64,000 bases of DNA from Arthrobacter crusticola. Its GTDB lineage: Bacteria > Actinomycetota > Actinomycetes > Actinomycetales > Micrococcaceae. The position numbers and the translations under genes are program-made. The DNA lies in assembly GCF_004357995.1 (NCBI RefSeq), contig NZ_SMTK01000005.1:186001-250000 (forward strand), in the 5' to 3' direction. A model generated the notes under the pieces. That model ran no database searches. It was not told the origin of the DNA and was given only the letters and a program-made list of their open reading frames with translations. Below, in pieces: positions 53,470 through 62,268 of this stretch (its first letter is position 1; each line of letters begins with the position of its first letter).

Positions 53470-54552
53470 ATGGCTTCACCCAATCCCCCCATCCCCCGCC
53501 CGCTGCCACGACGCCTCGGCGCCTACCTCCGGCACGGGCGCGTCCTGCTGGCCCTGAAGGCGGCCATCGCCGCCGGCATCGCCTGGTGGGTGGCCCTGCT
53601 GGTTCCCGGAGTCGCCTCGAACTACCCGTATTATGCGCCGCTCGGAGCCCTCGTATGCATGTATCCCACGGTGGCCGGCTCGGCGCGGACGGCCCTGCAG
53701 ACCCTCATCGGGCTCGGGGCCGGAATCCTGCTGGCCTTCCCGGTGATCCTGCTGGGCAATCCCACCAGCCTGGCGGTCGGACTGGTCGTCGGGCTCGGCG
53801 TGCTGCTGGCCGGGCTGCCCCGCCTTGGTGCAGGACGGGACTGGATACCGATGGCGGCGCTCTTCGTGCTGCTGCTGGGCGGCGACCACGCCGACACCTA
53901 CTCGCTGGGATACTCGATCCAGATGCTCGTCGGGGTCGCCGTGGGACTTACGGTCAATGCCCTGGTCTTCCCGCCGCTGCACCTCAACGGCGTCATCCAA
54001 AGCCTCGAGGAACTACGCTCCGCCCTGGCGCTCCAGCTCAGCGACATGGGGGCGGCCCTCGAGGAACGCTGGCCTCCCGAGCACGAGGACTGGGCCTCCC
54101 GGCAGGACCGGCTCGGCCGCCTTAGCCGGGACGCACGCGCCGCGGTGCAGCTGGCCGATACGAGCCGCCGGGGAAACCTCCGCCGCTACCGCAACGGCCG
54201 GGACTTCGAGGCCGACTACCACGCCCTGCGGTCCCTTGAACGGATCGCTTTCTACGTCGAGGACATCACCGAGGTGCTCTCCGGGGCCATCTGGCGCTCG
54301 GAGACCGCAGCACCGCTGCCCGCCGGCCTGGGCGTCCCCCTGGCCGAGGCGAGCCGGCTGACCTCGGAGGCCATCGGCGCCTGGGATCCTGAGGCCCCAG
54401 CCCAAGCCGCCGCGGAGGACGCGGTGGAGGCCCTCATGCGCGAGGTTCACACCAGCGCCGTCACCGAACGGATCGATGCCGCGGCGACCTTCGGCATGGG
54501 GCTCCGGCGGATCCTGCTGACGATCCGCCTCGACCCGGTCCCCGCCCGCTAA
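53470..54552 (+). CDS. FUSC/aromatic-acid-exporter-like membrane protein
   Basis: The 360-residue protein has six N-terminal spans (LLALKAAIAAGIAWWVALLV, NYPYYAPLGALVCMYPTVA, LIGLGAGILLAFPVILLG) followed by a cytoplasmic helical half (LEELRSALALQLSDMGAALE, LRSLERIAFYVEDITEVLSG). This half-size arrangement matches FUSC-domain or aromatic acid exporter proteins. Substrate is unknown. ACTGGAGAG precedes ATG 53470. Its TAA stop overlaps the stop of the convergent App1 gene. Confidence 0.82.
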   Translation: MASPNPPIPRPLPRRLGAYLRHGRVLLALKAAIAAGIAWWVALLVPGVASNYPYYAPLGALVCMYPTVAGSARTALQTLIGLGAGILLAFPVILLGNPTSLAVGLVVGLGVLLAGLPRLGAGRDWIPMAALFVLLLGGDHADTYSLGYSIQMLVGVAVGLTVNALVFPPLHLNGVIQSLEELRSALALQLSDMGAALEERWPPEHEDWASRQDRLGRLSRDARAAVQLADTSRRGNLRRYRNGRDFEADYHALRSLERIAFYVEDITEVLSGAIWRSETAAPLPAGLGVPLAEASRLTSEAIGAWDPEAPAQAAAEDAVEALMREVHTSAVTERIDAAATFGMGLRRILLTIRLDPVPAR

Positions 54553-55745
54553 CTGTCCTCGCGGTGCGGGTAGGGCTCCGGCACCGGGTCCGGGTCGGGA
54601 TCCGGAGCGATGATGCCAAGCTTCTCCAACTGCTTGGACATCCCGGCACCATCCGGGGCGTATACCCAGTCGATGCCCGGCGTCAGCGCGGCGGCATTCG
54701 TCTTGGACCGCCCACCGGCCAGCACCGCCTCGCTGGCCGAGAGCTGCCGGATGGCGATGGCACGCACCCGGTCGGGATGCCGCTGGGCAAACTCGGCGTA
54801 GATGGCCTCGTCGTGCTGCCCGTCATCGCCCACCAGGAGCCACTTCACCGAGGGGAACTCCTCGGCCAGGCGCTCGAGGGAGGTGCGCTTGTGGTCCTGG
54901 CCGCTGCGGAACCAGCGGTCCCGGGTCGGGCCCCAGTCGGTGAGCAGTTTCGGGCCGGCCGGGTAGAGGTTGCGTGAGAGGAACCGGGTCAGGGCCGGCG
55001 CGACGTTCCACGCCCCCGTCGAGAGGTACAGCACCGGCGCGGACGGCATGCTGCGGGTGATCCGTTCGTACAGCACGGCCATGCCGGGGGTCGGCGTCCG
55101 GGCGTGTTCGTCCACCACGAACGTGTTCCAGGCGGCCAGGAAGGGCCGCGGAAGGGCGGTGACCATGACCGTGTCGTCGATGTCGGAGACCACCCCGAAG
55201 TCCACTGAGTCGTCAACCACCCGCATGGGCGCGTCGGCGAGCCGCGAGTCGCCGGACTTCAGCCGGACCGTGTGCCAGCCGGGGGTCAGTTCCACGTCGA
55301 TCCGGGCATCGATCACTCCGCCGTGGTCGGCCTTGACGGTGTGCGTGCTTCCATTGATCTGAACCTGCACGACGGCGTCGCGCACGGGGGCGCTGGTGAA
55401 GTTCCGCCATCCGCGGATTCCCTCCTTGAGGGGCTTGAGCGGGCCGCTGTCCTCCACCGGACCGCTGTCGCGGGGATCGGTCAGCACCACCCGGGCCAGC
55501 ACCCGAACCCATTTGGTCGTCCCGTAACCGGTGTAGGGAATGACGGTCTGCACGTGCCCGCGGCGGAGGGCGAGCCGGCGCTGGAACCCCAGCCAGGCGT
55601 CGTCGATTTTCATGCCCAGATGGGTGCGTTCCTTCACCTCCACGCCCGGCACCTTCGCCGCCGGCACCTCCGTGGCCGGGGTGCTCTCGATGATTTCGGC
55701 CGATTCGGCCGGACGGTCTGTTGGCTGTTCAGCAGGAGTCGTCAT
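54549..55745 (-). CDS. App1-family phosphatidate-phosphatase-like protein
   Basis: The 398-residue protein has an N-terminal beta-rich domain (VQTVIPYTGYGTTKWVRVLA, VDFGVVSDIDDTVMVTALPR). The App1 HAD-like catalytic domain has nucleophile DIDDT (D-x-D-x-T), then PTPGMAVLYERITRSMPSAP, YLSTGAWNVAPALTRFLSRN, and LLVGDDGQHDEAIYAEFAQR with acidic metal ligands. Yeast App1 is a phosphatidate phosphatase; bacterial members are uncharacterised as far as I know. ATG 55745 is the family start; a much longer upstream frame is antisense to the CHAD gene. Confidence 0.9.
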   Translation of the reverse strand: MTTPAEQPTDRPAESAEIIESTPATEVPAAKVPGVEVKERTHLGMKIDDAWLGFQRRLALRRGHVQTVIPYTGYGTTKWVRVLARVVLTDPRDSGPVEDSGPLKPLKEGIRGWRNFTSAPVRDAVVQVQINGSTHTVKADHGGVIDARIDVELTPGWHTVRLKSGDSRLADAPMRVVDDSVDFGVVSDIDDTVMVTALPRPFLAAWNTFVVDEHARTPTPGMAVLYERITRSMPSAPVLYLSTGAWNVAPALTRFLSRNLYPAGPKLLTDWGPTRDRWFRSGQDHKRTSLERLAEEFPSVKWLLVGDDGQHDEAIYAEFAQRHPDRVRAIAIRQLSASEAVLAGGRSKTNAAALTPGIDWVYAPDGAGMSKQLEKLGIIAPDPDPDPVPEPYPHREDS

Positions 55746-55874
55746 GGGTTCAGTGTGCCACGAGTACGCTCCGGAAACCCTCCCTTCTTGCCCTCCGGAG
55801 CACCGCAGGCGCAAGAGCCGCCGCACAGCGGGAAGCCCGTGGCCCTCCGGCGCCGGGCAGCACCATAATGGCTC

Positions 55875-57428
55875 ATGACCCAGAGGAAAGAAGCGCCCGC
55901 GGCCCGCCGGTATGTCGTCGACGCCGACGCCGTCCTGCCGGAACTGCCAGGCGGCCCGGGTGCACCACCTCCGGGCGGAACGGCAGATCTTCGGCGGGTG
56001 CACTGGGATCTGGACGACTCTGAGCTGGCGCATGCCGGGATCACCGTGGCCGTCACCGGTGAGGGGACGGCGGCCCGCTGGGACCTGACCTTTCCCGCGG
56101 CGCTGAGCCAGCTGGATTTCTCGGTTACGTCCCCGGAGACCCTCGTCCCGCCGGAGGTTCTCGAGCGGGTCCGGGTCCATGTCCGGGACAGGGACCTGCG
56201 GCCGGTGGCGCACCTGGCCCTCCGGCGCCGGGAGGTCACCCTCCCGGGACCCGACGGCATGGGGCTGCGGGTGGTGGACGACGCGGTTGAGCCCGTTGAA
56301 TCCGGTGATTCCGGTGAATCTACCGCCGGCGGCGGCTGGCGTGAGTGGACGGTGGAGGTGCGCCTTGACCCGGCGGCGGACGGCGGGTCTGGGGACGACG
56401 GCGAGGGCAACGGCAATAGGGCCGGAGAACTGCTTGACACCATCGACGCTCTGCTGGTCGCGGCGGGCGCCTCCCCCGGCGCGCCCGCGGAGCGGCTTGC
56501 GCCGCTCGTGGAGGGCCGCATCACCGGCCTGGAGGCTGCAGCGGACGCCGGCACGCCGATCGGCGCGGTCCTCACCCCGGTGTTTCGGGCACTTGCGGCC
56601 GAACTCAAAACCTGGGACCTCCGCACACGGGTCGACGAGGAGGACGCCGTCCACCAGCTGCGGGTACGCTCCCGCACCCTGCGGAGCGTGCTCAAGACGT
56701 ATGGGAAGCTGCTCGACGAAGCTGCCGCCCGGGACCTCGGGGACCGGCTGCAGCGGCTGGGGCGGGCCCTTGCCGCCGCCCGCGATGCCGACGTGATCCG
56801 CGGCTGGGTGCCTGGGAGCGTGAAGGCCCTTCCGGACGGATCACTTCCCGCCCACGTTGTCCGCCGGCTTCAGAGGACGGCCGCGGCGCAGTACCGGGAG
56901 GCCTACGGGGAACTGCTCGAGGAACTGAACTCCCCCGACTATTTCCGGCTCCTTGCCGTGCTCGACGGATTTGCCGCCCGGCCGCCGCTGCGGGCCGACC
57001 CGGACGGCCGGAACGCACGGAAGGCCATCCGGCGGGCCGTCAAGCGTCAACAGCGCAAGATGCTCGAGCTCGTTGACGCTGCCGCCGGGGAGGAGGACAC
57101 CGCGGCGCGGATGCATCTCCTTCACGAGGTGCGGAAGCGGTCCAAGCGGCTTCGATACGCCATCCGATCGGTCTCCGCCGTTACCGGATTCGACTTCGGC
57201 AGCAAACTCGATGCCGTCCTGGCGACCGCCGAGGACATCCAGGACGCCCTCGGCGTCCACCGCGACAGCAACATGTTCCAGGAATTTGTGGCCACCACCG
57301 CCCGCGAGGCCCACCGTTCCGGGGCGAACACCTTCGCCTACGGCGCGCTCCACCAGGCCGAGGCCGCCCGTCAGGAGGCAGCGGCTGCGGCGTACCGGGA
57401 GGCGGCGGAGCGCCTGCGGCAGGGCTGA
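55875..57428 (+). CDS. CYTH-like/CHAD domain protein
   Basis: The 517-residue protein has a divergent CYTH (triphosphate tunnel) N-terminal half (DLTFPAALSQLDFSVTSPET, EWTVEVRLDPAAD; many catalytic acidic/basic alternations lost) and a well conserved CHAD domain from ~residue 235. CHAD landmarks are DEEDAVHQLRVRSRTLRSVL, LGRALAAARDADVIRGW and HLLHEVRKRSKRLRYAIRSV, rich in His and Arg. CHAD domains bind polyphosphate granules. Together with PPK2 in this window this suggests polyphosphate handling. The start ATG 55875 is clear. Confidence 0.88.
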   Translation: MTQRKEAPAARRYVVDADAVLPELPGGPGAPPPGGTADLRRVHWDLDDSELAHAGITVAVTGEGTAARWDLTFPAALSQLDFSVTSPETLVPPEVLERVRVHVRDRDLRPVAHLALRRREVTLPGPDGMGLRVVDDAVEPVESGDSGESTAGGGWREWTVEVRLDPAADGGSGDDGEGNGNRAGELLDTIDALLVAAGASPGAPAERLAPLVEGRITGLEAAADAGTPIGAVLTPVFRALAAELKTWDLRTRVDEEDAVHQLRVRSRTLRSVLKTYGKLLDEAAARDLGDRLQRLGRALAAARDADVIRGWVPGSVKALPDGSLPAHVVRRLQRTAAAQYREAYGELLEELNSPDYFRLLAVLDGFAARPPLRADPDGRNARKAIRRAVKRQQRKMLELVDAAAGEEDTAARMHLLHEVRKRSKRLRYAIRSVSAVTGFDFGSKLDAVLATAEDIQDALGVHRDSNMFQEFVATTAREAHRSGANTFAYGALHQAEAARQEAAAAAYREAAERLRQG

Positions 57429-57436
57429 GACGTGAA

Positions 57437-58207
57437 CTATTCGATGCTGCCGCCGGTGAATCTCTCGATGATGGCGGACCAGCGGGTCTCGGCAGGCAGG
57501 ACCACCAGCGTCCACTCCCCCGGATCCACCCGCTGGGTATGCGTTCCCGAGCCCGCCTCGAGCCTGGAGATCAGCGGTTCCTCGTCCTCGGGCACCCCGT
57601 GAGCCCCCTCCTCCAGCAGGTAGATGAAACCCGGCCCGTCGAGGGTGTACTTGATCCGCGCCGCGCCTCCGGCGAGGGTGAACGGTTCGGGCACCGGCCG
57701 TCCCGGCCCACCGGCGAGCGCAGCCACCTCAGTCCACCGCGGCGTGGGCTCCCGGGTCGGGAGCACGGAGCTGAGGGCGGTCATCGCCGACCCGGCACCG
57801 GCTCGCAAAAGGGTCAGCGCCGGACCTGAGGCGAGGGTGAAGGCGGCCAGGATCACCATCAGCGAAACCCCAAGGGCCGCGGCACGGTGGCCGCGGCGCC
57901 CCGCCAGGGGGTGGCCGCCGCCGTCGACAGCCGATCCCAGCGCCATCGCCAGTACATCGGCGGCCCACCAAATGCCGGCGCCGCCCAGGGTGAGCAGCTT
58001 GACGAGCCCCGACACCGGGCGCCGAAGGTAGAACCGGTCTGCGCCCAGGAACCCTCCCAGCAGGGACAGCACCCAGGGTCTGCGGAAGTCGATCAGGCGC
58101 AGCTCGGGAACCGGGTCGGTCCAGGCGTTTCCGGCAGAGCGCGCCCGGGCGGCGGCGGTCAAACGGTCGGACCACCGCTTCTCTGCAGGACCGCCCTCCG
58201 CGTCCAT
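57437..58207 (-). CDS. TM2-domain membrane protein with extracytoplasmic tail
   Basis: The 256-residue protein has a cytoplasmic N-terminus ending RLIDFRRPWVLSLLGGFLGA, the TM2 signature DRFYLRRPVSGLVKLLTLGG and AGIWWAADVLAMALG. A further span AALGVSLMVILAAFTLASG follows, then an extracellular beta-rich domain (RIKYTLDGPGFIYLLEEG, GEWTLVVLPAETRWSAIIER). TM2 domains are common in membrane scaffolds; function is unknown. Convergent with the CHAD gene, 8 bases between stops. Confidence 0.82.
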   Translation of the reverse strand: MDAEGGPAEKRWSDRLTAAARARSAGNAWTDPVPELRLIDFRRPWVLSLLGGFLGADRFYLRRPVSGLVKLLTLGGAGIWWAADVLAMALGSAVDGGGHPLAGRRGHRAAALGVSLMVILAAFTLASGPALTLLRAGAGSAMTALSSVLPTREPTPRWTEVAALAGGPGRPVPEPFTLAGGAARIKYTLDGPGFIYLLEEGAHGVPEDEEPLISRLEAGSGTHTQRVDPGEWTLVVLPAETRWSAIIERFTGGSIE

Positions 58208-58301
58208 GGCTGAACACTATGCCTGCGGTGGCGGCCGGGGTAGGGCGGACGCCGCCTTGCGTAATACGCCGGCATCGATGCGGCGTGGCCCACCGTGTAC
58301 T

Positions 58302-58311
58302 AAGCATGCTT
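58302..58311. promoter_or_regulatory. Candidate operator AAGCATGCTT before the stress-protein gene
   Basis: AAGCATGCTT is a perfect palindrome inside the nearly symmetric TACTAAGCATGCTTGGTA (one mismatch), 76 bases before the PRC-barrel/YsnF-type gene. It suggests a repressor or activator site for a stress-induced gene. No other gene is near. Confidence 0.45.
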
Positions 58312-58386
58312 GGTATATGGTGGGGAGCCTCAGAACATAAGTGCATTAGGCACCCCGGAACATCTCCACTGCGGAAAAGAGACATC

Positions 58387-59268
58387 ATGATCACCCAGGA
58401 ACAGATGAAGGAGCTCATCAGCGGCGGCGGCAACGTCCTGAGCACGGACGGGCAGGTCCTCGGTCCGCTGGGGCGCCTGTATGTCGACGACGCGACGGGC
58501 CGCCCCACCTGGGTCACCGTAGACACGGGGGTCTCCGCCGCCGAGTCCTTCGTGCCGCTTGACGGTGCCACCGCCTTGGGCGGCGATGTCCAGGTCGCCT
58601 ACCCCCGCGAAACGGTGTTGGCGGCCCCGGGCATGTCCCAGGACGGACACCTCAGCCAGGCGGAGGAGAAGCACCTGCTGCGCCACTACGGGCTCCTCCC
58701 CGGCGTCGACGAGGTCTCCGATGACCGGTCCAATGAGCACTCCACGTCCCGGCTGGAGAGCGACCACGTGATGATCCGCTCCGAGGAGCAGCTCCGCGCG
58801 GGCACCGAAATCCGGGAGACCGAGCGGGTGCGCCTGGTGAAAAGGATTGTCACCGAGGAGGTCACCATCACGGTGCCGGTTCGGCGTGAAGAACTTTCCA
58901 TTGAGCGCGTGCCCCTCGACGACGTGCCGGGCCACCGCAACGGCAACGGCAACGGGCACACCAACGGGGCGGCCTCCGGCGGGTCGTACACCTACGTGGA
59001 ACGCGACGAGGATACCGCGGTGGACCGGGACGACCTGTATGCCGCCGTCGGGTCCGCCTTCAGCGGGGATGAGGTCACCATCGTGCTCTACCAGGAGCGC
59101 CCCGTGGTGCACACCGAGATCGTCGCCGTCGAGCGGATCCACGTGCTCAAGGAAATCATTACGCACGAGGAAACCCTTAGCGGAGTAGTCCGCAAGGAGG
59201 TCATCGAGGCCGAATCGTACGATGCTCCCGGCAGGGCCGAAGCGGCACCGCGCAGGGCCGGCGGCTGA
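58387..59268 (+). CDS. PRC-barrel and DUF2382 (YsnF/AvaK) stress-type protein
   Basis: The 293-residue protein has an N-terminal PRC-barrel (LSTDGQVLGPLGRLYVDDAT, RPTWVTVDTG, residues ~18-90) and a C-terminal DUF2382 with the duplicated acidic/basic repeat. The two parts are MIRSEEQLRAGTEIRETERV and VRLVKRIVTEEVTITVPVRR, then ILKEIITHEETLSGVVRKEV-like second half. Between them is an Asn/Gly-rich linker (NGNGNGHTNGAASG). Such proteins respond to osmotic or oxidative stress in actinomycetes; molecular role unknown. ATG 58387 is chosen over 58219. Confidence 0.88.
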   Translation: MITQEQMKELISGGGNVLSTDGQVLGPLGRLYVDDATGRPTWVTVDTGVSAAESFVPLDGATALGGDVQVAYPRETVLAAPGMSQDGHLSQAEEKHLLRHYGLLPGVDEVSDDRSNEHSTSRLESDHVMIRSEEQLRAGTEIRETERVRLVKRIVTEEVTITVPVRREELSIERVPLDDVPGHRNGNGNGHTNGAASGGSYTYVERDEDTAVDRDDLYAAVGSAFSGDEVTIVLYQERPVVHTEIVAVERIHVLKEIITHEETLSGVVRKEVIEAESYDAPGRAEAAPRRAGG

Positions 59269-59333
59269 CCCCGTCCCCACCGGGTGACCGCGGGGGGCAC
59301 CGCCTTGGCGGTGTGGGAGGACAGGAAAACACA

Positions 59334-59783
59334 GTGTTGATACGCCGCGCCGAACCGGCGGACGCTCCCGAGGCGATCCGAGTCTTCCGGAGCTCCCGCA
59401 CGGCCGCCGCCGCCTACCTGCCCTCGGCCGCCCACACTGCGGCGGAGGACGAAGAGTTCGTCCGCGGGGTGCTGATCGCCGAACGGCAGACCTGGCTTGC
59501 CGTGGACGGCGACGGCCCGGCCGCTGGCCTGCTGAGCCTGAGCCCGGGGTGGATTGACCAGCTCTACGTCGCCCCTGAATATTGGGGGCGCGGGGTGGGC
59601 ACGCTTCTCCTCGGCCACGCCAAGGCGCTGCAGCCCTCGGGGCTTCAGCTGTGGACCTTCGAGTCAAACCTCGGCGCCCGGCGGTTCTACGAGAGGCACA
59701 GGTTTGTCGCCGTCGAACGCACGGACGGCGCGGGGAATGAGGAGCGGGCACCGGACGTCCGGTATGCCTGGTCGGGCTCCTGA
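59334..59783 (+). CDS. GNAT-family N-acetyltransferase
   Basis: The 149-residue acetyltransferase has N-terminal VLIRRAEPADAPEAIRVFRS, the acetyl-CoA pyrophosphate loop APEYWGRGVGTLLLGHAK (R-G-x-G-x-G/L type), and C-terminal TFESNLGARRFYERHRFVAV. It acetylates an amine of unknown identity. GTG 59334 follows GGAGGACAGGAAAAC; TTG 59337 could also serve. Confidence 0.88.
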   Translation: MLIRRAEPADAPEAIRVFRSSRTAAAAYLPSAAHTAAEDEEFVRGVLIAERQTWLAVDGDGPAAGLLSLSPGWIDQLYVAPEYWGRGVGTLLLGHAKALQPSGLQLWTFESNLGARRFYERHRFVAVERTDGAGNEERAPDVRYAWSGS

Positions 59784-59844
59784 CCGGGCGGGAAACCACC
59801 AGCTGAACCGGCAGCGTCTGCCCAGGCCGGGCCCTGCCGTGGCG

Positions 59845-60027
59845 TCAGTACGACTTGGGGATGACGATCCACAGGATGATGTAGGCGATCTCCCCGGCCC
59901 CGACCAATCCGAAGATCACGAACAGCAGCCGCACGAGGGTCTTCGAAATGCCGAAGCGGGCGGCGAGGGCCGCGCATACCCCCGCGATCACCTTGCCGTT
60001 GCGCGGACGTACAAGTTGAGATGCCAT
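59845..60027 (-). CDS. PspC-domain membrane protein
   Basis: The 60-residue protein is essentially one PspC domain: LVRPRNGKVIAGVCAALAAR, GISKTLVRLLFVIFGLVGAG and span EIAYIILWIVIPKSY. PspC proteins sense envelope stress in the phage-shock response, but stand-alone short forms like this one are common in actinomycetes without a complete psp operon. Function here is inferred from the domain only. Confidence 0.9.
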   Translation of the reverse strand: MASQLVRPRNGKVIAGVCAALAARFGISKTLVRLLFVIFGLVGAGEIAYIILWIVIPKSY

Positions 60028-60157
60028 GCCCGTACCCTACCAATGCGGGCGCACGGGTGGACAGGACCAAAAACCACGGGCTCCGGGAAAGGCCTTGTGT
60101 GCGGTGGACCGAGCGCGCACCATTGCTGCATCAGCTGAAACCACCCGAGGAGCTGAT

Positions 60158-60418
60158 GTGTTCGGAAACGCGGACAAACCGCCGCAGGTTCACTTCCACC
60201 CCTGGCCCAGCGGCCTGACGTCCCGGCATTTTTCCCTCCTGAGGAGGAGCGCGTTCGTCGTCCTCGTCACGGTGTTGATCTTCGGCGCCTACAGCACCGA
60301 ACTGACCCTGATGCGTGTCATCACCAACTGCCTCGTGGTGTACGTGGTGGTGATCTGGTCGCGGCGCTGGCTGTCCGAAAACCGAGACGGACCGGGCCAG
60401 CCGGGACCCGCCCGGTAG
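60158..60418 (+). CDS. Small two-span membrane protein
   Basis: GTG 60158 with CGAGGAGCTGAT upstream gives 86 residues. FGNADKPPQVHFHPWPSGLT is followed by two spans (SAFVVLVTVLIFGAYSTELT, MRVITNCLVVYVVVIW) and a basic Pro/Gly tail. No family is recognised. The longer frame from 60026 has no ribosome site and runs into the divergent PspC promoter region. Confidence 0.55.
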   Translation: MFGNADKPPQVHFHPWPSGLTSRHFSLLRRSAFVVLVTVLIFGAYSTELTLMRVITNCLVVYVVVIWSRRWLSENRDGPGQPGPAR

Positions 60419-60463
60419 CGCTTCTCCGCCCCGCCGGACGGCCCCGCCGATCCGGGCGACGGC

Positions 60464-61240
60464 CTACCCCGCCGGGCGCAGGGAGGTGATCATGGTGCGG
60501 ATCATCCCGAACTCCTCCGTCTCGGCGTACACCTGCGGCGTATCGGCATGCGGCGGGTTGCCGTGGGTTGTATCGAAGGGGTCGTAGACGCCCCCAAAGG
60601 CCGCACCGCTGGGAGGCCAGGTGAAGAAGTGCGCAATGGGGCACGCCGTAGGACCCGTCGGCTCAGGCCCCGAGGTGATGCCATAGGCGCCGCTGAAACC
60701 CTTCTGCGGGTCCGCCTGCGACGGGTCGCTGCGGATCTCAAAGACGAAGCGGGGCGTGCTGTCGGCCTGAGCCAGGGCGGGCAGCGGCCGTGACTCGATG
60801 ACCCCGTAGGGACTCTTCTGTTCGCACTCGGCACCCGTGACAAGGTTGGTGCGCAGCGTCGCGATCGGCTTTCCGGTGTCGCTGACCACCTCGACGGAGA
60901 CCCCGCCGTGCACTGCGCCGTCGGCGGCGCGGATCGTCCAGTTTTCGGGATAGTCGAAGGCGAGGTCGCCGTCGAGGGTCGTGTAGGTGTTCCAGCCGGG
61001 TGATGTGGGCGGTTCGGCCGGCGGTGCGGTGTCGGCGGGGGCCGTGGCGCCTGGTGGCGGGCTTGGCGCCGTGGTTCCCGCCGGCGTCAGGGGTGGCGCT
61101 GAAGACGCAGTGGTGCTGTTCGAGGTCGACGGAGTCGTCCCGGGGACCGGCTCCGAGGCGGCCGGAGCGCAGGCCCCGAGCAGGACTGCGAGGCCGATGG
61201 CCCCACCGAAGGACAGAACGGATGTGCGCCTCGTGTTCAT
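60464..61240 (-). CDS. Lipoprotein with Pro/Thr/Ala-rich linker
   Basis: GGGAGGTCCAC before ATG 61240 gives 258 residues. The signal is LSFGGAIGLAVLLGAC with lipobox LLGAC (Cys-24), then a ~50-residue Ser/Thr/Pro/Ala linker typical of surface exposure. The C-terminal domain begins NTYTTLDGDLAFDYPENWTI and contains VSDTGKPIATLRTNLVTGAE and AHFFTWPPSGAAFGGVYDPF with three later cysteines. No family is recognised. It is the gene directly downstream of tRNA-Ala on the same strand. Confidence 0.8.
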   Translation of the reverse strand: MNTRRTSVLSFGGAIGLAVLLGACAPAASEPVPGTTPSTSNSTTASSAPPLTPAGTTAPSPPPGATAPADTAPPAEPPTSPGWNTYTTLDGDLAFDYPENWTIRAADGAVHGGVSVEVVSDTGKPIATLRTNLVTGAECEQKSPYGVIESRPLPALAQADSTPRFVFEIRSDPSQADPQKGFSGAYGITSGPEPTGPTACPIAHFFTWPPSGAAFGGVYDPFDTTHGNPPHADTPQVYAETEEFGMIRTMITSLRPAG

Positions 61241-61368
61241 GTGGACCTCCCGGACGGCCGCTGATCGGTCCATTGTGCGGCCCCCCTGCGCGTCCGTGGA
61301 GAGGGACGCAGGAATCGTCACCGAACTGTTGCAGGTTCCGCTTCGCACCCCCGCCGCCCCACGGGCAC

Positions 61369-61413
61369 AAAAAAGCCGCCAGGATCCGGGAGCGATTCCC
61401 GGAACCTGGCGGC
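61369..61413 (-). terminator. Terminator of tRNA-Ala
   Basis: On the minus strand GCCGCCAGGTTCCGGG pairs with CCCGGATCCTGGCGGC (one central mismatch), then TTTTTT at 61374-61369. It starts five bases after the encoded CCA, so the tRNA is a single-gene transcript. Confidence 0.88.
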
Positions 61414-61417
61414 AGAT

Positions 61418-61493
61418 TGGTGGAGCTGAGGGGACTCGAACCCCTGACCCCCTGCATGCCATGCAGGTGCGCTACCAGCTGCGCCACAGCCCC
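61418..61493 (-). tRNA. tRNA-Ala (GGC)
   Basis: 76 nucleotides including an encoded CCA. The acceptor stem GGGGCTG/CAGCTCC has one G-U pair. The D arm GCGC/GCGC encloses AGCTGGTA, and the anticodon stem CCTGC/GCAGG has loop ATGGCAT giving anticodon GGC. The T arm AGGGG/CCCCT has loop TTCGAGT, and the discriminator is A73. All arms fold as expected. It reads GCC (and GCU by wobble) alanine codons. Confidence 0.97.
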
Positions 61494-61587
61494 AATCCGT
61501 TGTTCCCCTCCGGCTAACCGGCTGAAGCAACTCGTTCAGTTTAGTAAAGTTTTCCGCTCCTGCAAAATCGGCCGGAACCGGGCCCCG

Positions 61588-62268
61588 CTAGCCCTCGATC
61601 GGCTCCGCCGGGAAGGAACCGAGACCCACGTTGTGCTCCCGCAGCTGCCAGGAAAAGAGTGCCTCCGGGGTGTGAACCTGCTCGTCTAAAAGTGACCAGT
61701 GGCAGTTGGACACTCCGGCCAGCGCACCCCAGGTGGTTGAGGGCAGGCCCATCAGGGCTGCCAGTCCGGCGCGGATCGCTCCGCCGTGACTGACCACCAC
61801 AAGGGTCTGTCCGGGGATGAGGTCTTCCACCGCTTCGAGGGTGGCCTCGCTCATCCGGCGGCCGACCTCCTCGCGGTTCTCCGCCCCGCCGGCCCGGACC
61901 AAGGGGTCGCCCCCGCGCCAGGCGGCGTTGTCCTCGGGGAACCGCTCATCGATTTCGGCGAAGGTGAGCCCCTGCCACGCACCGGCTGCCGTCTCGCGGA
62001 AGCGCTTGTCCAGCCGCACCTTCAGCCCGGTGATCGCGGCCAGGGCGTGGGCGGTGTCGGCGGCCCGGCTGAGGTCGGAGGACACGATGCGCACCGGGTG
62101 GCGCTGGGCGAGGAGCCCGGCGGACCGGGAGGCCTGGCGGCGGCCGGTGGCATCGAGCGGTATGTCCTCCTGGCCCTGGAACATTCCGCCGTGGTTCCAG
62201 GCCGTTCTCCCGTGCCGCCAGAAGATCACCCTGCGGGCGGCAGGGTCATTGTGCCGGTGTCCCGTCAC
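61588..62268 (-). CDS. Histidine phosphatase family protein
   Basis: The 226-residue protein has catalytic VIFWRHGRTAWN (RHG motif, residues ~14-25), FQGQEDIPLDATGRRQASRS, RIVSSDLSRAADTA, FRETAAGAWQGLTFAEIDER, and the second-site VVVSHGGAIRAGL. It matches the phosphoglycerate-mutase-like (GpmB/CobC) group downstream of rsfS in many actinomycetes, where it is often proposed as a glucosyl-3-phosphoglycerate or related phosphatase. Its GTG start overlaps the rsfS stop (GTGA), so the genes are coupled. Confidence 0.9.
   Translation of the reverse strand: MTGHRHNDPAARRVIFWRHGRTAWNHGGMFQGQEDIPLDATGRRQASRSAGLLAQRHPVRIVSSDLSRAADTAHALAAITGLKVRLDKRFRETAAGAWQGLTFAEIDERFPEDNAAWRGGDPLVRAGGAENREEVGRRMSEATLEAVEDLIPGQTLVVVSHGGAIRAGLAALMGLPSTTWGALAGVSNCHWSLLDEQVHTPEALFSWQLREHNVGLGSFPAEPIEG

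Noticed and set aside
55746-56654. Upstream extension of the App1 gene to a 701-codon frame
   Set aside because: The extra part is Arg/Ala-rich, antisense to the CYTH/CHAD gene, and App1 homology starts at the ATG at 55745.
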